From Caballeronia terrestris (GTDB lineage Bacteria; Pseudomonadota; Gammaproteobacteria; Burkholderiales; Burkholderiaceae), in contig NZ_FCOL02000009.1 in assembly GCF_001544515.1 (NCBI RefSeq), positions 62,001 to 126,000 on the forward strand: DNA of 64,000 nt, in the 5' to 3' direction. Below the pieces are notes generated by a model that was not told where the DNA came from, ran no database searches, and saw nothing but the letters and a program-made list of their open reading frames with translations. A program made the translations under genes and the position numbers. Numbering within the stretch: the first letter of the stretch is position 1; each line of letters opens with the position of its first letter. This document shows positions 8,695 to 17,125 of the stretch, one piece after another.

Positions 8695-8831
8695 GGCGAG
8701 ATGTGGCGCGGTTTCGAGTCGCGCTAAGACGTGAACGGCAAGGCGCTAGGTTAACGTAATTTGAGACGCAGGGCAGCGCCCGGCAAAGCGTTAATTTTAC
8801 CGTTCGTTTCGAGAAAGCCAGCAGCTACGCC

Positions 8832-9905
8832 TCACGCACCGCTCAAACCCTCCTCCACGCCGACCAACAAGCCGCAGCGCGCCGGATCGTAGCCTTCAAG
8901 ATGCGCGACGCTCACGTTGAACGCATCGCTTCTCAGGACGTCGAGCACGCTCGCGAGCCGCGCTTCGTTCAGCCGCGAGCGTTCGCAGGCGAAGAAGTAG
9001 TCCTCGTCGATCACCGGGATGAAGTCGAGCGCGAAATGCTGCGCCGCGGGCTGCACGCCGAAGCCCAGGTCGGCCATGCCGCTCGCGACGAACGCGGCGA
9101 TCGCCGAGTGCGTAAGTTCGGTGGTCGCGTAGCCGTTGATCTGGTCCGGATCGACGCCGATGCTTCTCAGCGACAGATCCAGCAGCATCCGCGTGCCCGA
9201 GCCCGGCTGGCGGTTGACGAAGCGCACGTCGTCGCGTGCGAGGTCGTGCAAGCCTTCGATGTGTTTCGGGTTGCCCTTCGGCAGGAAAAGCCCTTGCGTG
9301 CGGCGCGTGAGGTGAATGAGCTGATGCCGTTCCGGATCGAGGAACTCTCGGTAGATCTGCGCGCAGGTCGAACGGAATTCGCCGACCGGCAGGTGAAATC
9401 CCGCGAGTTCGCACTCGCCGCGTGCCAGTGCGCTGACGGCTTCGGCGCTCTCGCGATATTTGATGTCGACGGGAATGCGCTCGACGCCGAGCGCGCGCAC
9501 GAGCGTCGCGACCGCGTAGCCGTGCGACGCGTGAATGCGCACTTGCGCAGCTTCGCGTGCGAGGCGCCGGTTCAGCTCATGCGCGACTTCAGTCGCGACC
9601 GATTGCAGCGGCGCGTCGAGCCGTTCGCCGGAAATACGCTGCGCGCGCAAAACCGATTCGCCGAGTTCCGACAGCACCGACCCGCGCCCACGCGATTTCG
9701 TGATCAGCGCGCCGCCCAGACGGGCCTCGATTTCGCGCAACAAGCCCCATGCGTGCCGATAGGACAAACCCTTAGCGGACGCGGCATTGGCGATGCTCCC
9801 AGTCTGGGAAACGAGCAGCAAAAGCGGCACAACCGCGCTGAGACTGGTTTCCCGGCCATCGGCGTCGCGCAGCACGAGTTCTGCACGGCATTGGACATCG
9901 ACCAT
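8832..9905 (-). CDS. fdsR: ModE-like regulator of formate dehydrogenase (FdsR-type)
   Basis: The N-terminal part (about residues 20-90) is a LysR/ModE-type winged helix: SQTGSIANAASAKGLSYRHA followed by LLREIEARLGG. The C-terminal part (from about 125) is a periplasmic-binding-like domain such as those fused to ModE-type HTHs, with RFVNRQPGSGTRMLLD as the ligand-loop region. It is divergent from fdsGBAD, the position of fdsR in Cupriavidus, where FdsR controls the fds operon. Ligand identity (molybdate, formate or other) is not shown by sequence. The ATG at 9905 is preferred because GGGAG lies five bases before it; a GTG at 9911 is also possible. Length is 357 residues. Confidence 0.8.
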   Translation of the reverse strand: MVDVQCRAELVLRDADGRETSLSAVVPLLLLVSQTGSIANAASAKGLSYRHAWGLLREIEARLGGALITKSRGRGSVLSELGESVLRAQRISGERLDAPLQSVATEVAHELNRRLAREAAQVRIHASHGYAVATLVRALGVERIPVDIKYRESAEAVSALARGECELAGFHLPVGEFRSTCAQIYREFLDPERHQLIHLTRRTQGLFLPKGNPKHIEGLHDLARDDVRFVNRQPGSGTRMLLDLSLRSIGVDPDQINGYATTELTHSAIAAFVASGMADLGFGVQPAAQHFALDFIPVIDEDYFFACERSRLNEARLASVLDVLRSDAFNVSVAHLEGYDPARCGLLVGVEEGLSGA

Positions 9906-9989
9906 ATGCACTCCCGGTTCCTATTGCCAAGATATATCACGGCGCCTATTGTTCACTTCATCGGCTCGGTGCACAAATTATAAGTCTCT

Positions 9990-10012
9990 AATATGCACAC
10001 GATAAACATATA
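9990..10012. promoter_or_regulatory. Candidate operator between fdsR and fdsG
   Basis: AATATG (9990-9995) and CATATA (10007-10012) form an inverted repeat with an 11-base centre, 20 bases before the fdsG start in the divergent intergenic region. ModE-type proteins bind A/T-rich inverted repeats, so this is a reasonable FdsR site. A second A/T-rich word, GATATATC, lies near 9930. Confidence 0.4.
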
Positions 10013-10032
10013 CCGAGCGTTGGAGGAGCCCC

Positions 10033-10524
10033 ATGACACACCCGCAGCAAGCCGTACCCGCGCCCGATGAGCTCGTGCGCCGCCATGCCACCCAGGGCGC
10101 CACGCTGATGGCGATCCTGCATGCGATCCAGGACGACGTCGGCTTCGTGCCGCCCGCGACCGTTCCGCATCTGGCGCAGGCGCTTTCGCTCTCACGCGCC
10201 GAGGTTCACGGCGTCATCACCTACTACCATCATTTCCGGTCGGAGCCGCCTGCGCGCGTCACCGTGCAGTTGTGCCGCGCTGAAGCGTGCCGCAGCATGG
10301 GCACGGAAGCGCTGGCGCAGCATGTCGAAGGCCACACAGGCTGCAAGTTCGACAGCGGCCATCACGAGGAAACCGAGCTCGAATCGGTGTTCTGCCTCGG
10401 CCAGTGCGCGCTGTCGCCGTCGATGATGATCAATGGCGAGCTGTACGCCAAGGTCACGCCGCAGAAGTTCGACCGGCTATTCGCGGCCGCAGAGGCCCGC
10501 ACGAAATCGGAGGAAACGGCATGA
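10033..10524 (+). CDS. fdsG: NAD-dependent formate dehydrogenase gamma subunit
   Basis: FdsG is the NuoE-like subunit carrying one [2Fe-2S] cluster in the soluble NAD-linked formate dehydrogenase. The 163 residues include the cluster ligands Cys81 and Cys86 (QLCRAEACR) and Cys121 and Cys125 (FCLGQCALS), spaced as in NuoE. VITYYHHFRSEP precedes them, as in the family. A strong GGAGGAG site lies before the ATG. The stop overlaps the fdsB start as ATGA, so translation is probably coupled. Confidence 0.95.
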   Translation: MTHPQQAVPAPDELVRRHATQGATLMAILHAIQDDVGFVPPATVPHLAQALSLSRAEVHGVITYYHHFRSEPPARVTVQLCRAEACRSMGTEALAQHVEGHTGCKFDSGHHEETELESVFCLGQCALSPSMMINGELYAKVTPQKFDRLFAAAEARTKSEETA

Positions 10525-12077
10525 CACGCATCTACGTCCCCTGCGATTCGTCCGCGCTCGCGCTCGGCGCCGACGCCGTCGCTGCCGCCATCGCCGATGA
10601 AGCCACCACGCGCGGCATCGACGTCCAGATCGTGCGCAACGGTTCGCGCGGCCTGCTGTGGCTCGAACCGCTCGTCGAAGTTGAGACGGCGAACGGCCGC
10701 ATCGGTTATTCGAATGTCGAGGCTGAGGAAGTCGCCGCGCTCTTCGATGCCGGGTTCATCGAAGGCGCCGCGCATGAGAGAAATGTCGGCGTGGTCGACG
10801 AATTGCCTTATTTGAAGAAGCAGCAGCGCCTGACGTTCGCGCGCATCGGCATCACGGACCCGCTTTCGATCGACGACTACGTCGCGAACGGCGGCATCGA
10901 AGGATTGCGGAAGGCGCTCGACATGAACGGCGATGCCGCCTGCGAAGCGCTGATCGAATCGGGCCTGCGCGGACGCGGCGGCGCGGCGTTCCCTGCCGGC
11001 ATCAAATGGCGCACGGTGCGCGGCGCGCTCAGCGACCAGAAGTACATCGTCTGCAACGCCGACGAAGGCGACTCCGGCACGTTCTCCGACCGACTCGTCA
11101 TGGAAAGCGATCCGTACGTGCTGATCGAAGGGATGATCATCGCGGGCATCGTGACGGGCGCGACGAAGGGCTACATCTACGTGCGAAGCGAGTATCCGCA
11201 TTCGATCGTGACGCTCAACCGCGCGATCGACCGCGCGCGCGATGCCGGCTGGCTGGGTCAAAGCGTGCTCGGTTCGTCGCACGCGTTCGAGCTCGAAGTG
11301 GCGAAAGGCGCGGGAGCGTATGTCTGCGGCGAGGAAACGGCGCTGCTCGAATCGCTCGAAGGCAAGCGTGGCATCGTGCGCGCGAAGCCGCCGGTGCCGG
11401 CGCTCGTCGGCCTGTACGGCAAGCCGACCGTCATCAACAACGTCATCACGCTCGCGACCGTGCCGATCATCTTCGCGAAGGGCGCGTCGTTCTATCGCGA
11501 CTTCGGCATGGGACGCTCGCGCGGCACGCTGCCGTTCCAGCTCGCGGGCAACATCAGGCAAGGTGGCCTCGTCGAACTCGCGTTCGGCGTGACGCTGCGC
11601 GAACTCGTCTACGAATACGGCGACGGCACGGCGAGCGGCCGACCGGCGCGCGCGGTGCAGGTGGGCGGCCCGCTCGGCACGTATCTGCCGGAAAGCCAGT
11701 GGGACATTCCGCTCGACTACGAAGCCTACGCGGCAGTCGGTGCGGTGGTGGGCCACGGCGGCCTCGTCGTCCACGACGACACGTCGAACCTCGCCGACCT
11801 CGCCCAGTACGCGATGCATTTCTGCGCGCTCGAATCGTGCGGCAAGTGCACGCCGTGCCGGATCGGCTCGACGCGCGGCGTCGAGGTGATCGCGAAGATC
11901 CGCTCGGGCGATACGTCCCCGAAACAGGTCACGCTGCTGCGCGACCTGTGCGACACGATGGTGTCCGGCTCGCTCTGCGCGATGGGCGGCATGACGCCCT
12001 TCCCGGTGCTGTCGGCGCTCGACCATTTCCCCGAAGACTTCGGTCTTGCGAAAGCGCCGTCCAAGAAAGCGGCATAG
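10521..12077 (+). CDS. fdsB: NAD-dependent formate dehydrogenase beta subunit
   Basis: FdsB is the NuoF-like diaphorase subunit that passes electrons through FMN to NAD+. In its 518 residues there is a thioredoxin-like N-terminus. The FMN/NAD-binding stretches GRGGAAFPAGIKW and NADEGDSGTFSDR follow, then the NuoF signature GAGAYVCGEETALLES. The [4Fe-4S] motif is ESCGKCTPCRIG with a later Cys (SLCAMGG). The frame is open further upstream, but ATG 10521 is preceded by GGAGG and overlaps the fdsG stop by four bases, so I take it as the start. It is the second gene of the fds operon. Confidence 0.95.
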   Translation: MTRIYVPCDSSALALGADAVAAAIADEATTRGIDVQIVRNGSRGLLWLEPLVEVETANGRIGYSNVEAEEVAALFDAGFIEGAAHERNVGVVDELPYLKKQQRLTFARIGITDPLSIDDYVANGGIEGLRKALDMNGDAACEALIESGLRGRGGAAFPAGIKWRTVRGALSDQKYIVCNADEGDSGTFSDRLVMESDPYVLIEGMIIAGIVTGATKGYIYVRSEYPHSIVTLNRAIDRARDAGWLGQSVLGSSHAFELEVAKGAGAYVCGEETALLESLEGKRGIVRAKPPVPALVGLYGKPTVINNVITLATVPIIFAKGASFYRDFGMGRSRGTLPFQLAGNIRQGGLVELAFGVTLRELVYEYGDGTASGRPARAVQVGGPLGTYLPESQWDIPLDYEAYAAVGAVVGHGGLVVHDDTSNLADLAQYAMHFCALESCGKCTPCRIGSTRGVEVIAKIRSGDTSPKQVTLLRDLCDTMVSGSLCAMGGMTPFPVLSALDHFPEDFGLAKAPSKKAA

Positions 12078-12092
12078 CAACCAGATTGCATG

Positions 12093-12115
12093 GGCCAGCG
12101 AGTAAAGCGCTGGCC
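12093..12115 (+). other. Intercistronic hairpin between fdsB and fdsA
   Basis: GGCCAGCG (12093-12100) and CGCTGGCC (12108-12115) form a perfect eight-pair stem with a seven-base loop, directly before the fdsA ribosome-binding site (GGAGA, 12120-12124). No T-run follows, so it is not a terminator. It may set mRNA stability or relative translation of the two subunits. Confidence 0.6.
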
Positions 12116-12132
12116 AAATGGAGACAAAAGAC

Positions 12133-15072
12133 ATGTCCAACACGAACAACGGCTGCGGCTCCGGAAATTGCGCGTGCAAGAGCGCGGCATCGGTGCAAAA
12201 GGGCGATCCCTTCGACTTCACCGACTACGGCACGCCGCTGCGCCACGCCGACATCGACGTGACGCTCGAAATCGACGGCGAAGCGGTCACGGTGCCGGCC
12301 GGCACCTCGGTGATGCGCGCGGCGATCGAAGCTGGCGTCAACGTGCCGAAGCTCTGCGCGACGGATTCGCTCGAACCGTTCGGCTCGTGCCGCCTGTGTC
12401 TCGTCGAGATCGAAGGCAAGCGCGGCTATCCCGCGTCGTGCACGACACCGGTCGAAGCGGGCATGAAGGTGCGCACACAAAGCGACCGCCTGCAGTCGCT
12501 GCGCAAGAACGTGATGGAGCTCTACATCTCCGATCACCCGCTCGACTGCCTCACCTGCCCCGCCAACGGCGACTGCGAACTGCAGGACATGGCTGGCGTC
12601 GTCGGCCTGCGGGAAGTGCGCTACGGCTACGAAGGCAAGAACCACCTGAAGGACAAGAAAGACGAGTCGAACCCGTACTTCACCTACGATGCGTCGAAGT
12701 GCATCGTCTGCAATCGCTGCGTGCGAGCCTGCGAGGAAACGCAAGGCACCTTCGCGCTGACGATCGCCGCGCGCGGCTTCGAATCGCGCGTCGCCGCGAG
12801 TGAAAACGTGCCGTTCATGGAATCGGAGTGCGTGTCGTGCGGCGCGTGCGTCGCCGCGTGCCCGACCGCCACGCTGCAGGAAAAGACCGTCATCATGCTC
12901 GGCCAGCCGGAGCATTCGGTCGTGACGACGTGCGCGTACTGCGGCGTCGGCTGCTCGCTCAAGGCGGAGATGAAAGGCAGCACGGTGGTGCGCATGGTGC
13001 CGAACAAGAACGGCCAGGCGAACGAAGGCCACGCGTGCGTGAAGGGCCGCTTCGCGTGGGGCTACGCGACGCACAAGGACCGCATCACCAAGCCGATGAT
13101 CCGCGCGAAGATCACCGATCCGTGGCGCGAAGTGTCATGGGACGAAGCGCTCAAATACGCGGCGAGCGAATTCCGCCGCATCCAGGACAAGTACGGCCGC
13201 GATTCGATCGGCGGGATCACGTCGTCGCGCTGTACGAACGAGGAAACGTACCTCGTGCAGAAGCTCGTGCGCGCGGCGTTCGGCAACAACAACGTCGATA
13301 CCTGCGCGCGCGTCTGCCACTCGCCGACCGGCTATGGCCTCAAGACGACGCTCGGCGAATCGGCGGGCACGCAGACGTTCGCGTCGGTCGAGAAATCGGA
13401 CGTGATCGTCGTGATCGGCGCGAATCCGACCGACGGCCATCCGGTCTTCGCGTCGCGCATGAAAAAGCGCATCCGTGAAGGCGCGCAACTGATCGTGATC
13501 GATCCGCGCCGCACCGATATCGTCGACGGCCCGCACATCAAGGCGTCACATCACCTGGCGCTGCGGCCCGGCACCAACGTCGCGATCATCAACGCGATCG
13601 CGCACGTGATCGTGACCGAAGGGCTCGTCAACGAAGCGTTCGTCGCCGAGCGCTGCGAAGCGCGCGCGTTCGGTCAATGGCGCGACTTCGTCTCGCACGA
13701 GGAGAACTCGCCCGAAGCGATGGAAGCCATCACCGGCGTCCCCGCGCATCTGGTGCGCGAAGCCGCACGCATCTACGCGCGGCCTGGCAACTCGGCGATC
13801 TTCTACGGCCTGGGCGTCACGGAACACGCGCAAGGCTCGACGATGGTGATGGGCATCGCGAACCTCGCGATGGCGACGGGCAACATCGGGCGCGAAGGCG
13901 TCGGCGTGAATCCGCTGCGCGGCCAGAACAACGTGCAGGGCTCGTGCGACATGGGCTCGTTCCCGCACGAACTGCCGGGCTACCGCCATATCAGCGACGC
14001 CGCGACGCGCGCCCTCTTCGAGGAAGCGTGGGACTGCAAGCTGCAATCGGAGCCGGGCCTGCGCATTCCGAACATGTTCGATGCCGCGTCGCACGGCACG
14101 TTCATGGGCCTCTACTGCCAGGGCGAGGACATCGTCCAGTCCGATCCGAACACGCATCACGTGACGGGTGCGCTGTCGTCGATGGAGTGCATCGTCGTGC
14201 AGGACATCTTCCTGAACGAGACGGCGAAGTACGCGCACGTGCTGCTTCCGGGCGCGACGTTCCTGGAAAAGGACGGCACGTTCACCAACGCCGAGCGCCG
14301 CATCTCGCGCGTGCGCAAGGTCATGCCGCCGCTCGCCGGCTACGCCGACTGGGAAGTGACGATCCTGCTCGCCCGCGCGCTCGGCTACGAGATGGGCTAC
14401 ACGCATCCGTCGCAGATCATGGACGAGATCGCGCGTCTCACGCCGACGTTCCACGGTGTGTCGTACAAGCGGCTCGACGAGCTCGGCAGCATCCAGTGGC
14501 CGTGCAACGAATCGGCGCCGGAAGGCACGCCGACGATGCACATCGACGAATTCGTGCGCGGCAAGGGGCGCTTCGTCATCACGAAGTTCGTCGCGACGCC
14601 GGAGAAGGTCACGCGCAAGTTCCCGCTGCTGCTGACGACGGGGCGCATCCTGTCGCAGTACAACGTCGGCGCGCAGACGCGGCGCACGGAGAACTCGCGC
14701 TGGCACGACGAGGACCGGCTGGAGCTTCATCCGGTCGATGCCGAGGATCGCGGCATCAAGACGGGCGACTGGGTCGGCATCGAATCGCGTGCGGGGCAGA
14801 CCGTCTTGCGCGCGAAGATCACCGAGCGGATGCAGCCGGGCGTCGTCTACACGACGTTCCACTTCCCGGAATCGGGCGCGAACGTAATCACCACCGACTC
14901 CTCCGACTGGGCGACCAACTGTCCGGAATACAAGGTGACGGCAGTGCAGGTGATGCCGGTCGAGCAGCCGTCGCAATGGCAGAAGGACTACTCGCGCTTC
15001 AACTCGCAGCAGCTCGGCCTGCTGGAGATGCGTACGGAAGAAGGCGCGCTCGTCACGACCTCAGGGAAATAG
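12133..15072 (+). CDS. fdsA: NAD-dependent formate dehydrogenase alpha (catalytic) subunit
   Basis: FdsA oxidises formate to CO2 at a molybdenum bis-MGD centre and passes electrons through Fe-S clusters to FdsB/FdsG. The 979 residues begin with a NuoG-like [2Fe-2S] domain (CATDSLEPFGSCRLC) and the HPLDCLTCPANGDC region. A ferredoxin domain follows, with CIVCNRCVRAC and CVSCGACVAACP, then the molybdopterin [4Fe-4S] motif CAYCGVGC. The molybdenum ligand is Cys395 in VCHSPT, with the adjacent catalytic His; the C-terminus is the dinucleotide-binding domain. I take ATG 12133, eight bases after GGAGA, over the in-frame ATG at 12118, which has no such site. It is a Cys form, not a selenocysteine form. 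Confidence 0.96.
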   Translation: MSNTNNGCGSGNCACKSAASVQKGDPFDFTDYGTPLRHADIDVTLEIDGEAVTVPAGTSVMRAAIEAGVNVPKLCATDSLEPFGSCRLCLVEIEGKRGYPASCTTPVEAGMKVRTQSDRLQSLRKNVMELYISDHPLDCLTCPANGDCELQDMAGVVGLREVRYGYEGKNHLKDKKDESNPYFTYDASKCIVCNRCVRACEETQGTFALTIAARGFESRVAASENVPFMESECVSCGACVAACPTATLQEKTVIMLGQPEHSVVTTCAYCGVGCSLKAEMKGSTVVRMVPNKNGQANEGHACVKGRFAWGYATHKDRITKPMIRAKITDPWREVSWDEALKYAASEFRRIQDKYGRDSIGGITSSRCTNEETYLVQKLVRAAFGNNNVDTCARVCHSPTGYGLKTTLGESAGTQTFASVEKSDVIVVIGANPTDGHPVFASRMKKRIREGAQLIVIDPRRTDIVDGPHIKASHHLALRPGTNVAIINAIAHVIVTEGLVNEAFVAERCEARAFGQWRDFVSHEENSPEAMEAITGVPAHLVREAARIYARPGNSAIFYGLGVTEHAQGSTMVMGIANLAMATGNIGREGVGVNPLRGQNNVQGSCDMGSFPHELPGYRHISDAATRALFEEAWDCKLQSEPGLRIPNMFDAASHGTFMGLYCQGEDIVQSDPNTHHVTGALSSMECIVVQDIFLNETAKYAHVLLPGATFLEKDGTFTNAERRISRVRKVMPPLAGYADWEVTILLARALGYEMGYTHPSQIMDEIARLTPTFHGVSYKRLDELGSIQWPCNESAPEGTPTMHIDEFVRGKGRFVITKFVATPEKVTRKFPLLLTTGRILSQYNVGAQTRRTENSRWHDEDRLELHPVDAEDRGIKTGDWVGIESRAGQTVLRAKITERMQPGVVYTTFHFPESGANVITTDSSDWATNCPEYKVTAVQVMPVEQPSQWQKDYSRFNSQQLGLLEMRTEEGALVTTSGK

Positions 15073-15081
15073 GAAAGAAAA

Positions 15082-15330
15082 ATGGACGTAGCCAACCTGA
15101 TCGACATGGCGAACCGCATCGGCGATTTTTTCGATTCGCTGCCGGACCAGCACGAAGCGACCGACAGCATCGCCGATCACATTCGCCGCTTCTGGGAGCC
15201 GCGCATGCGGCTCGCGATCCTCAACGCGCTCGATGATCCTGAAGTGAGCGCCACGATGACGCCGATCGTGCACGAGGCGCTGATCGAGCATCGGCAGGAT
15301 CTGACGCCTGCCAAGGCTCCAGCGGCCTAG
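15082..15330 (+). CDS. fdsD: NAD-dependent formate dehydrogenase delta subunit
   Basis: This 82-residue protein with NLIDMANRIGDFF and the HIRRFWEPRMR signature is FdsD, a small subunit needed for stable, active FDH. It follows fdsA after nine bases, leaving no room for fdsC, the sulfurtransferase-like maturation factor that lies between fdsA and fdsD in Cupriavidus (fdsGBACD). Its stop codon overlaps that of the convergent FAD monooxygenase. Confidence 0.92.
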   Translation: MDVANLIDMANRIGDFFDSLPDQHEATDSIADHIRRFWEPRMRLAILNALDDPEVSATMTPIVHEALIEHRQDLTPAKAPAA

Positions 15331-17045
15331 TCTTCCTTGTACTCGTGCTCGGGCGCCGCATCGGCGGCGCTCGCGTTCGCGCTGAACCACGTCTCGCAAT
15401 GTCGCAGAAGTCCGTGCACATCCGACGGCGCCCGTCCGCGCGCCGCGATATAGCCGTCCGGCCGCACGAGATAAAACGATGGCCGCGTGCGTCCGTAATT
15501 GTCGGTGAGCGACTGCGCGCCTTCTCCCTGCATGACGTCCGTGATACGCCACACGCGCACCGCGTTGGGCAACACCCTCTCCATCTGACCGCCCAGCCCA
15601 TCGAGATCGGGGTCGCGCATCGCGTGCGCCACCGTGATGGTCGCGGGCGCGAGCGCGATGTCGTCCTCGCCTTCGGGAGTCACCAGCAGGAACAGCGAAA
15701 AGTACCCGGGATCGTGCAGGTCGAAAAGACAGCCAAAGCCCGGCACGCGCCCGAGCGGCCCATCGACCACGTGCACCCGCGCATCCGGCGCCCGCTCGCC
15801 CGCGCGCGGGCCGCCATCGAGCAGACGCTCCATCGTCAGCGGACTGCGCCGGTACTGGATCGACAGCTCGCTCACAGTACGCCGCATCGCGTCGCGCAGC
15901 GGGCCGATCGCGGAGAGCGCGGGCATCACGTGATCGCGGATCAGCTTCATCGGACCGTGCTCGGCGCTCGCCATCTGCGTGAGCATGCTCGATTGCCGCA
16001 GCACGTCGCGCTCGATCGGATGGCGCTCCGCGTGATAGGTGTCGAGCAGGCGATCGGACGCGCCGCCGGAGAGCATCCGCGCGATCTTCCAGCCGAGGTT
16101 GAGCGCTTCCTGGATGCCCGTGTTCATGCCCTGCGCGCCGGCCGGGCTGTGGACATGCGCGGCATCGCCCGCGAGAAAGATGCGCTCGACGCGCAGCCTG
16201 TCCACCATGCGGCTGTTCAGCCGGAAATACGACGACCAGCCGATGCTCGACAGCGTCACGCGATGATGCACTCGCCGCTCGACGATCGCGCGGCAGTCGT
16301 CGAGCGTCGGGCCGTGGTCGGATTCGGGCGCGACGTGCAGGTCCGCGATCAGCCGCGCGCGATCGTTGCCCATCGGGAAGAGCGCAGCCAGGCCCTCGCC
16401 TGACGCGAAAATGTGGAACTCATCGTCGGCCCAGTCGGAATCGACTTGCAGGTCGGCGAGAAGAAAGGTCTGCTCGAAGGTCTTGCCCGTGAAGCCGATA
16501 TCGAGCCGATGCCGCACCAGACTGTGCGCACCATCTGCGGCGATCATGTACGACGGCCGCAGCGTTTCCTCGCGTCCGTTCGGATGACGCAGCGACGCCT
16601 GCACGCCCGCCGCGCCCTGCGAGAAATCGTGCAGCTCGACGCCGCGCTCAATCCACACGCCGAAGCTCGCCAGATGCTCGGTGAGGAGCCGCTCGGTTTC
16701 GGACTGTTCGAGAAAAAGAAGATAGGGATAGCGCGTCTGCAGCGGATCGAAGTCGAGCCGCGCGAGCCGCTGACCGTTCGAATACAGATTGGCGACCCGC
16801 GCGCGATGCCCCTTTTCAAGAAACGGCTTGACGATGCGATGCTGCTCGAAGAGTTCGAGCGTGCGCGCCTGAATGCCGATCGCGCGCGAATACGGCGACG
16901 GCGCACGCGCCTTGTCGATGAGCCGAACCGGAATGTGCGCGCGCGCGAGACTCATGGCGGCGGCGAGACCCGTCGGCCCCGCCCCGACGATCAGCACCGG
17001 CGCCACGTCGAGCTTGTCGTGCGGATTCAGCTTTGGGGCGAACAT
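15327..17045 (-). CDS. FAD-dependent aromatic monooxygenase (PHBH/phenol-hydroxylase type)
   Basis: This 572-residue class A flavoprotein monooxygenase should hydroxylate an aromatic substrate using NAD(P)H. The FAD-binding GAGPTGLAAAMSLARA is at about residues 21-36. The DG motif AADGAHSLVRHRL lies near 170-185, and the GD motif FLAGDAAHVHSPAGAQGMNTG near 290-310. The final 170 residues resemble the thioredoxin-like C-terminal domain of phenol hydroxylase and MhpA-type enzymes. GGAGGAG precedes the ATG. No ring-cleavage or other aromatic catabolism genes adjoin it, so the substrate is unknown. Confidence 0.9.
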   Translation of the reverse strand: MFAPKLNPHDKLDVAPVLIVGAGPTGLAAAMSLARAHIPVRLIDKARAPSPYSRAIGIQARTLELFEQHRIVKPFLEKGHRARVANLYSNGQRLARLDFDPLQTRYPYLLFLEQSETERLLTEHLASFGVWIERGVELHDFSQGAAGVQASLRHPNGREETLRPSYMIAADGAHSLVRHRLDIGFTGKTFEQTFLLADLQVDSDWADDEFHIFASGEGLAALFPMGNDRARLIADLHVAPESDHGPTLDDCRAIVERRVHHRVTLSSIGWSSYFRLNSRMVDRLRVERIFLAGDAAHVHSPAGAQGMNTGIQEALNLGWKIARMLSGGASDRLLDTYHAERHPIERDVLRQSSMLTQMASAEHGPMKLIRDHVMPALSAIGPLRDAMRRTVSELSIQYRRSPLTMERLLDGGPRAGERAPDARVHVVDGPLGRVPGFGCLFDLHDPGYFSLFLLVTPEGEDDIALAPATITVAHAMRDPDLDGLGGQMERVLPNAVRVWRITDVMQGEGAQSLTDNYGRTRPSFYLVRPDGYIAARGRAPSDVHGLLRHCETWFSANASAADAAPEHEYKED

Positions 17046-17125
17046 GCACTCCTCCCTGATACGTCACGTTCGTATCAGTGTACGCCGCTCGTTCGCGGTT
17101 TCGGCTGGCGGGAGATCGGTCGGAA

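Noticed and set aside
13546-14976. A 476-codon open frame opposite fdsA
   Set aside because: It lies fully antisense to the catalytic subunit and has no recognisable domain or ribosome-binding site.
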